64,000 nucleotides of DNA from Narthecium ossifragum (taxonomy: Eukaryota; Streptophyta; Magnoliopsida; Dioscoreales; Nartheciaceae): contig OY986964.1 in the NCBI GenBank assembly GCA_963920575.1, forward strand, positions 12,584,663 to 12,648,662, given 5' to 3'. The translations under genes were made by a program, and so were the position numbers. This document shows, piece by piece, positions 57,710 through 64,000 of the stretch. Each line of letters opens with the position of its first letter. The stretch's first letter is position 1. The notes beneath the pieces were generated by a model. That model searched no databases and was not told the origin of the DNA. It saw nothing but the letters and a program-made list of their open reading frames with translations.

Positions 57710-58067
57710 TAGTGGCGGATCCAGGATTTATATGAAGGGGGATGACTTTAATAGAAAAAATTTACTATAGAAGAAAATATGTAAGTAATTAATTAAAAAA
57801 TTCAAAATAAGTATCTTATTACATTACCATAGCTATAAAAGTAAACAATTACAATTGCTTCATCCGAGTTTTCATACTTTGATAGTATTGTATAATATCT
57901 TCATTAGAAATATCGTCAAAAATTTCTTTCTCTAAGCAATTAGTAAATTATACCGGGAGTCAAATCTAATTTGGGAGGGGGGCAATTAAGTATTCTATAT
58001 ATATTACATATGTTTTTTTTTCCCAGGGGGTGCTGCCCCCCCACCTCAACATGTGGATCCGCCCCTA
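57710..58067. mobile_element. hAT-type MITE, 358 bp
   Basis: The ends TAGTGGCGGATCC and GGATCCGCCCCTA are inverted repeats of hAT type. The flanks GGGACAGG (57702-57709) and GGGATAGG (58068-58075) are an 8-bp target duplication with one mismatch. The interior is AT-rich and non-coding. It is inserted in the tail of a LINE RNase H fragment. Confidence 0.85.
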
Positions 58068-58075
58068 GGGATAGG

Positions 58076-58361
58076 CGGTGAGCCTGTCGAGTTACCCAGT
58101 CTGCCCTCGTATTATTTTCCCGAGGTACATGCAAAAGACAAATTCTTGACCTTACACAAGGCACCAAATATTGCATGGCATTGGAGTGAGATCATGCACA
58201 ACATGCAACCCACCATTAATGAGATCCACTGCCACGGCCGAGTCACTCTCTACAAGAAGGTTTGTAGCTCCCCTTGATACGGCTTCCTCCAACCCTAAAC
58301 GAACAACCACTAGCTTAGCCCAAGTCACTACATCCACACCCGTCATCACTGTTGATACCAA
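58076..58361 (-). pseudogene. plant L1 RNase H fragment
   Basis: On the - strand: LGLEEAVSRGATNLLVESDS, AVAVDLINGG, then, after a frame change, CLLHVPRENNTRADWVTRQA. This is the RNase H (RVT_3) tail of an L1 ORF2, with Asp in the ESDS motif and in NTRADW. The MITE at 57710 interrupts it just past RADWVTRQAH. The rest of the LINE is not recognisable. Confidence 0.8.
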
Positions 58362-58670
58362 CCTTGTTTTGATGATATTAATATCTGTAATGATGATAAA
58401 TAATGATTTGATATTTATATCCCTTAATTTGGAAAATGGTTAAGTTCAATATTTAGATGTTTTTGTATTCGCGGTCGATGCAGCAGTTGATGTACGGATC
58501 GATCGCGAAAACTGGTTGTGTGTTTAATATTTTGGCTAAGTATTGGCTTGGAGGAAAAGCCATTTTTAATGTTATACACTGACGGAAGATGTGACGGTTG
58601 ATGCACCAATCCCGGTGAAATGAGCAGAGCTGTCAACCAATGTGTCCACCTACAATCTCCTGCCATCCCA
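58348..58670 (+). repeat. copia-like LTR start fragment
   Basis: TGTTGATACCAACCTTGTTTTGATGATA is typical of the beginning of SIRE/Maximus-type copia LTRs, written here only in part: TGTTGATACCAACC at 58350. Related sequence occurs at 42415-42560, including the paired GGTCGATGCA/GGATCGATCG words. No other part of a copia element is seen. Confidence 0.45.
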
Positions 58671-60288
58671 CGGTTCTACTACTGGACAATGAAGCTGCTT
58701 CTTATAGTGAAGAATATGGAACTCACACGCCTGCCATCCAATAGACTGCAAGAGCTCCTCAGCACATGTTTGCACACCATCATAAGCCAAAGAGCATCGG
58801 GCCTTCATATACACCAAAGTCCATACGACACCATCGTTTTTAGTAAGGAACTTTCTTATGATTTCGCAGCCCTTCTCTTTTCATAGTTAATTATTTTTTT
58901 AACTATTTGTTAGGTACATATTTATAAACAATAAAAGGACCTCTTTCGTCATTTGAACATAGGTCGACTATGGCTAGGCAATCAAACTTAACGATTACAT
59001 ACGGAAACTAACAACAAACAGTGGTTTAGGAATAAAACAGAGATGCAAGGTACCGAAGATGAAATAATCGACTTAATTTAATTTGTGATATTAATATTTT
59101 TGAAAGGGAAAGGAAGACGAGCTTGCTTCTCATTCCCGTCTTTGATCTTTTGCATCTCTACACTGAAGCGTAATCTAACGCAAGAGTTTCAGTGAGCGAG
59201 CATGGAAGCGGTCGCATACATGTTAGCGTGGGATGGCCATATTAGGAGTGTTTTTTCCATCTCTGCCCCGAAGCGTAATCTAGCGGAAGAGTATAAGTGA
59301 GCGAGCTTGGAAGAGGTAGCATCCAGGTTAGCGTAGGATGATCAGATTAGGATGGATAAGTAAAGTGAAGGCAATAGGAGAGTGGGGATCTCATAAAAAT
59401 AAAAATAATAATAAAATAAATAAAAAAAAGAGAAAAAGAGGAGAGTGGGGGTGCCCATCTCTTTAATCGTTGGTTCGCATGTCGGAGACAGAACCTTTTG
59501 TGTGGCCCCAAGATTGTGTACTCATTTTGAATTTTTTATATATATTAAATTCACTTGTTTATTGATTTATCCAAATAGGTTCATTTTGCTATTCCTTTTC
59601 ATTTAAATCCAAAATCATTTTTTTCATACCACTATGCCCTGGTAAGTTTAGCAGGTATTGAATTTTTTTAACATATTAAATCCACTTGCTTATCGATTTA
59701 TCAAAACATATCTGTTTTGCTTCTCCTGTTCATTTCAATCCAAAATCATTTTCCTCTGACCACGATGCCCTCAGCAATGTTAGCAAGTATTCCCTACATA
59801 TTATGAAGGAATCCTTATGTTAGGAAAGTTCAGCCTAATCCAATCCTAGTATGACTAAATATCTGATCTTTGATTGCGTGATTGGATATGGTTTAGGCGG
59901 GTGGTGATCGATTGCTTTCCTCTAATTAGTATCTCTTTTATTCAAGATCTACTATATGTAGGATTCCTTTCTTGGAGGGATTCAACTAATTTAGCAATTA
60001 TGGTAGATTTTACCACTCATATGGTAGGATTGAGAGAGATTGATTGAATGGGTGCTGTTGAGAGGATATATAAAAGTTGCTAGGGCTTTGGTTTCACAAG
60101 GAGAAATCAAGAGCAAGAGCTGCCATCGTAGGAGAAGAAGAGGGTGCCGGCCAAGGAGAGATGCTGCCGGAGAGAAGGCATGCTGCCGGGAGAGAGAGAA
60201 GCCCGACAGAGAAGAGAGGAAAGATAAGTGCTTGTATTTATAATCCTTCCTCTATATTCTAGTGAAAACTCGTGTGGCTCATGGACGT
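58671..60288. repeat. intergenic DNA with two tandem duplications
   Basis: About 59145-59250 and 59255-59355 are a ~110-bp duplication (GAAGCGTAATCTA, GTGAGCGAGC, GTTAGCGT). About 59525-59650 and 59655-59790 are a ~130-bp duplication (CACTTGTTTATTGATTTATC, AATCCAAAATCATTTT, GATGCCCT). A short frame at 60040-60243 is Arg/Glu-rich low complexity. No gene recognised. Confidence 0.6.
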
Positions 60289-60850
60289 TAGGGGTGGCAA
60301 TTCGGGTTCACGAGTCGGGTCAAGCACCGATATCTCGACCCAAAAGCTAAACCCGGACCCGACCCGTTTAATAAACGGGTTCGGTTTATCAACCCGAACC
60401 CCACCCATTTATAAACAGGTCAACTCGACCCGAACCGCCTAACCCGTTTATTAAACGGGTCAAGACGGGTCGAGTTGACCTATTTAACAACAATCAAGCA
60501 CCAAATTATCAACTTATCAATAAAATTAGTAAGCAATAAAATTACAACTTGTTTCAATTACATCCAAACCATCCAACCTAAACAATAAAATTACAAATTA
60601 TTCTAATTCTCCTTAATGGGACGAGATCACATTCAAATTAGCCCTAAAAGCCTAAGTGACATTAAAATTAAACGGGTAAACGGGTTGACCCACCTAACCC
60701 GCGGGTCAACCCGACCCGATCTATTTATTCACGGGTCGTAAACGGATCGACCCGTTTATGACCCGAACTCGATAACACCAAACCCAAACCCGTTTATTTC
60801 GGGTCAGGTCGGGTCGGGTTCATGGGTCATGACCCAGATTGCCACCCCTA
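60289..60850. mobile_element. hAT-type MITE with CGGGTC repeats, 562 bp
   Basis: A perfect 8-bp duplication ATGGACGT (60281-60288 and 60851-60858) flanks ends TAGGGGTGGCAATTCGGG and, reversed, TAGGGGTGGCAATCTGGG. The subterminal regions are filled with CGGGTC/GACCCG strings and TTTATAAACGGG words in both orientations; the middle is AT-rich. No ORF. A clear non-autonomous hAT element. Confidence 0.9.
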
Positions 60851-60858
60851 ATGGACGT

Positions 60859-61494
60859 ACCTTAAGTTGAGGGAACCACATAAAAATCTCTTGTGTTTCT
60901 ATTTTTTTTTTTCTTTCGTTCCTTAGTTACTCGATCCCGATCTAAGAGAAGTATCCAGCATATATGCCAAGAGACCCCAACACCTCATTAAAGGAAAGTA
61001 ATTATTGTCAAAACACAAGGAATCTCCTTATTTGTAAGAAATAACTTAATATTTGATGGGATTCTCACTAGCAAAGCCAATGACATAGTGGTCAAAGATA
61101 ATGGGTTTTGGCCTGAAATGAAAAAGCAAAACGTGCCTGATTAATCAATAAATAAGTGGCTTTAATATGTAAAAAAATTCAACTAAAAGAGAATTCTTTT
61201 TTATGATTATTTTTGAAGTACGAGTATATAATGACTCCATATATTCTTTCTCCTTTTATTTTAACTAGATGGCCCCTCCGTGTCACCTAACACGGGTAAC
61301 CACCAATCACTACTACCCGCTCTCCACCCACCCCCCCTCTCTCTTTCTCTCTTTGTATGGTTACAACTCTACGTCACGTGTGCGTATATATGACTTAGAC
61401 AAATGGATAACCCACCTTACTTTATATAGTAGACTAGGTGTGGGCCCGTACTCCTGATACGATTTATGAGCATATATAAACTCACCTTCTTAGG
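60859..61494. other. intergenic DNA, no gene recognised
   Basis: AT-rich with T-runs and a short CT-rich stretch (61330-61350). Nothing recognisable. Confidence 0.4.
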
Positions 61495-61700
61495 GGTTGT
61501 TTGGTTGCATGTATCAGCTGATACATGCATCAGTTAATGTAGCATTTTGGTCCAAACTAGTGTTTGGTTGGTCAAATACATCAGCTGATGCATGTGTCAG
61601 TTGATGCAAAAGAAAGCTCAGATGCTGCATCAGCTGATGCATCTAAAATGATTATTTCTGCTGATTTAGCATCAGCTGATGCATCAAGTCGTACTCCGCG
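61495..61700. repeat. palindromic ATCAGCTGAT repeat segment
   Basis: AGGGGTTGTTTGGTTGCATG looks like a MITE terminus. It is followed by at least five copies of CATCAGCTGATGCAT-type palindromes at 15-50 bp spacing (61515-61690). The opposite terminus was not found. Confidence 0.5.
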
Positions 61701-62664
61701 TGATTCCAAAGGCAGCGGAATCGATCTCTCATCACCGCCCTTTTCTCCCTCCCCTCCCCCACTTTCCTCGTCGCTGAGCATTCCTTCCTCTCTCTCCCTG
61801 GAGAACATAGGCATTGCAATTTTCCTCACTATGTTGCATGTTCAAATTCAATATGTTGTGGGCACTAAAAAGAGGGCAATATTGGCCCCATTCACGCCCA
61901 TTCTCATATGACTTTGTAGCTGCTCATTTCTTAACATTTTCTGAGAGGTGCTATGTTGACATTTATTGATTCCTCAGCCATAATTGGATCGACTAATATC
62001 ACCAAAGTTAATACCTTTTACAATGCACAGACATCTCCCCCCCTCCTAATCGCTTGGCTCTCGAGCTTAATCCACATCCTCATGAACCGACGCAAGATTG
62101 GTGACTTATTTACTCACTCCATTTTAGAAAGAAAAATGATTCTATACTGACGCGAAGTGGGTCGGCAAGTTGCCGACCCGACCTGTCAGTAGGGCATTTG
62201 CTAGCTAGGCATATGCTAATGTGGCGTGAATTTTAATAAGGGGAAGGGGCTCCAGCATCATATATATATATATTGAACTTATCTTGTTAAAAAATCACTA
62301 AGCATAATATTTGGGACCTTAACACCAATTTAGACTGTAAAAGACACATATACCCCTTCGTAACCGACATCTAAAAAACCCGCTCTATCGACGGCCACAT
62401 TCAAAAATTCAAGTTCCCAGGATAAACTTAACCTGCTCCAACGACAGCCGCATTCAAAAATACAAGTTCCCAGGAGAAAATTTAAGACGAAGATTCAAAA
62501 TAGTGAAACTACCTATTACGCAAAATCTTCGAAGAAGATTTCGTCGCAACTCGGGTGATCTACTCTGGATTCAAAACAAAAGAGAAGAGATTGACTACCG
62601 ACGAAGCCCTAGAGCCTACATCCCGTGATTTTCACATCAAATCTTCTTGAATCGGCAGTGGGAA
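61701..62664. other. intergenic and presumed 5' region of the terminal gene
   Basis: 61735-61800 is CT-rich and open on both strands without a motif. 62150-62280 contains the inverted pair GGGTCGGCAAGTTGCCGACCC, a strong hairpin (62159-62179). 62280-62664 leads to the first ATG and may contain a leader. Confidence 0.35.
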
Positions 62665-64000
62665 ATGGCCAAAGATAAGGTATATTTCGATTGCGGCTTC
62701 TTGCTCTATAATCATTTCTCTATTTCACTAATTTCAACCAATGGATTGCATTCTTGTATTTGAACAAATAGAAAACCCAACTAATATGGTTTGGTGTTCA
62801 TGAATATTCTTTTTTCTCTTTTTCACTGCTGTTCACGAAGGGTTTGGTGTTCTAAGGATTCTCTTTTATCTCTTTCACTGATGTTGTCGAATGTATTGCA
62901 TTATTCTCTTTCTCAGTTTCGATTAATGTTCATTAATGTTCATGATTATTCTCTTTTCTCTTTTCCATAGTGTTTACGAATGGATTGCAGTATCCTCGAT
63001 GTAAAAAAAGAGAAAAGCCAAAAAAGAGAATAATGAGTGAATGTAATACATTGTAATATTCTTTTTTCTCGTTTCGTTTTTCTCTTTTTCATTTTCTCTT
63101 TTCTCTTTTCTCTTTTTTGGTGATCTACTTCAATATTCTACAGGATATGATTGCATTATTCTCTTTTCTCTTTTTCACTGATGTTGTCGAATGTATTGCA
63201 TTATTCTCTTTCCCATTTTCGATTAATGTTCATGACTATTCTCTTTTCTCTTTTCCATAGTGTTCACGAATGGATTGCAGTATCCTTGATGTAAAAAAAG
63301 AGAAAAGAGAAAAGAGAATAATGAATGAATGTAATACATTGCAATATTCTCTTTTCTCTTTTCTCTTTTCGTTTTTCTCTTTTTCATTTTATCTTTTCTC
63401 TTTTTTGGTAATCTATTTCAATATTCTACATGACAGGATTGCATTATTCTCTTTTCTCTCTTTCTCTGATGTTGTCGAATGTATTACATTATTCTCTTTC
63501 CCATTTTCGATTAATGTTCATTAATGTTCATGACTATTCACTTTTCTCTTTTTCATTAAAGTTCATTAATGAACATGTAGTATTCTCTTTTTCATTAATG
63601 TTCATTAATCCCTTCTTCACAGAACACTGAGCAATACAGGTTCACTCTAGCCACAATCACTAGTGTAATGCAAAAAATCCACGACAATATCACCGAAGAG
63701 CACCTTGAACTAATGCAGAAGACCCTATTCTACACAATGTTCATGGCAATACACGAGAACAAGATTACAAAGACTACATGTAGAAAACATGATGGGGACC
63801 TCACAAAATTGAATGAAAGGTTCAACAGGGACACGGGAAAGTTTAATATTGGAAAAAGGTATTGTGAGCTACACAAATCAGATGTCCAATGCATATTTGG
63901 GATTGAAAATGTAAAGGAGAAAATAAAGATCACAAAGGGAAAGACGAAGAAATCAACATTCATGGACAGTCTTTCCAAAGATGAAAGACATCACAATTAG
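62665..64000 (+). CDS. two-exon gene of unknown function at the window edge
   Basis: A first exon of five codons (MAKDK, 62665-62679) ends at AAG|GTATAT. A second exon runs 63623-64000 after CTTCTTCACAG. Joined in phase 0 they give a 130-residue basic protein ending with TAG at the last three bases. It contains NITEEHLELMQKTLFYTMFM, Lys/Asp-rich stretches and FNIGKRYCELHKSDVQCIFG, then a Lys-rich tail (KEKIKITKGKTKKSTF). The CELHKSDVQCIFG segment loosely recalls plant DUF1985/Ulp1-associated proteins often carried by Mutator-like elements, without certainty. The intron is a tandem repeat. The model is inferred from splice signals and frame alone. Confidence 0.5.
62880..63570 (+). repeat. ~295-bp tandem repeat in the intron of the terminal gene
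   Basis: GATGTTGTCGAATGTATTGC recurs at about 62882, 63181 and 63471 (period 289-299 bp). Each unit holds ATTCTCTTTTCTC runs on one strand, GAATGGATTGCAGTATCC, and a run of AAAAAGAGAAAAGAG that is complementary to the TTTCTCTTTTCTC runs, so each unit can fold on itself. Confidence 0.8.

Overview
The window looks like gene-poor, transposon-rich nuclear DNA of a flowering plant. The evidence is plant-type gene structure with short GT-AG introns, a chloroplast-type RRM protein gene, plant Ty3/gypsy LTR elements with tRNA-iMet and tRNA-Asp primer sites, and PIF/Harbinger, hAT, Mutator-like and L1 elements. I cannot name the species. All calls come from reading the sequence and six-frame translation; no database search was run.

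Layout. 1-850: an LTR-like remnant with short repeats. 853-8904: a COBW/COG0523 metal-GTPase pseudogene on the + strand. A 5.65-kb chromovirus (2367-8019, - strand) sits exactly on one of its 3' splice sites. 8905-11056: repeat-bearing intergenic DNA. 11057-17510: a Mutator-like fold-back element with a 9-bp target duplication, holding one solo LTR that itself holds a second LTR of the same family. 17511-21157: a hAT transposase remnant and a MITE. 21158-44290: a retroelement graveyard with three more LTRs of the same family (A), three LTRs of a second family (B, tRNA-Asp primer site), a possible non-autonomous element with an unusual acidic repeat-built ORF (33231-35096), a second repeat-built ORF (37467-38206), and a broken PIF/Harbinger transposon with a solo LTR in its SANT ORF. 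44293-47577: two Tourist-like MITEs and a 5'-truncated L1 LINE.

The right third holds the likely host genes: a pair of same-strand small intronless genes (48001 and 53572, + strand) sharing a C-terminal motif, separated by a fold-back element and a broken hAT element; a four-exon two-RRM chloroplast RNA-binding protein gene (55056-57185, - strand); and a two-exon gene of unknown function ending at the last base (62665-64000, + strand) with a tandem-repeat intron. hAT-type MITEs with readable target duplications lie at 57710 and 60289.

The most striking feature is a regular array of the palindrome GATCGATC in both LTR families. Copies come as doublets spaced 21-23 bp (about two helical turns). 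The doublets recur every 60-73 bp, or run as a continuous ~21.4-bp phased array. In most copies an array lies just upstream of the TATA box. I know of no described system with this layout; it is a candidate shared cis-regulatory module of otherwise dissimilar retrotransposon promoters.
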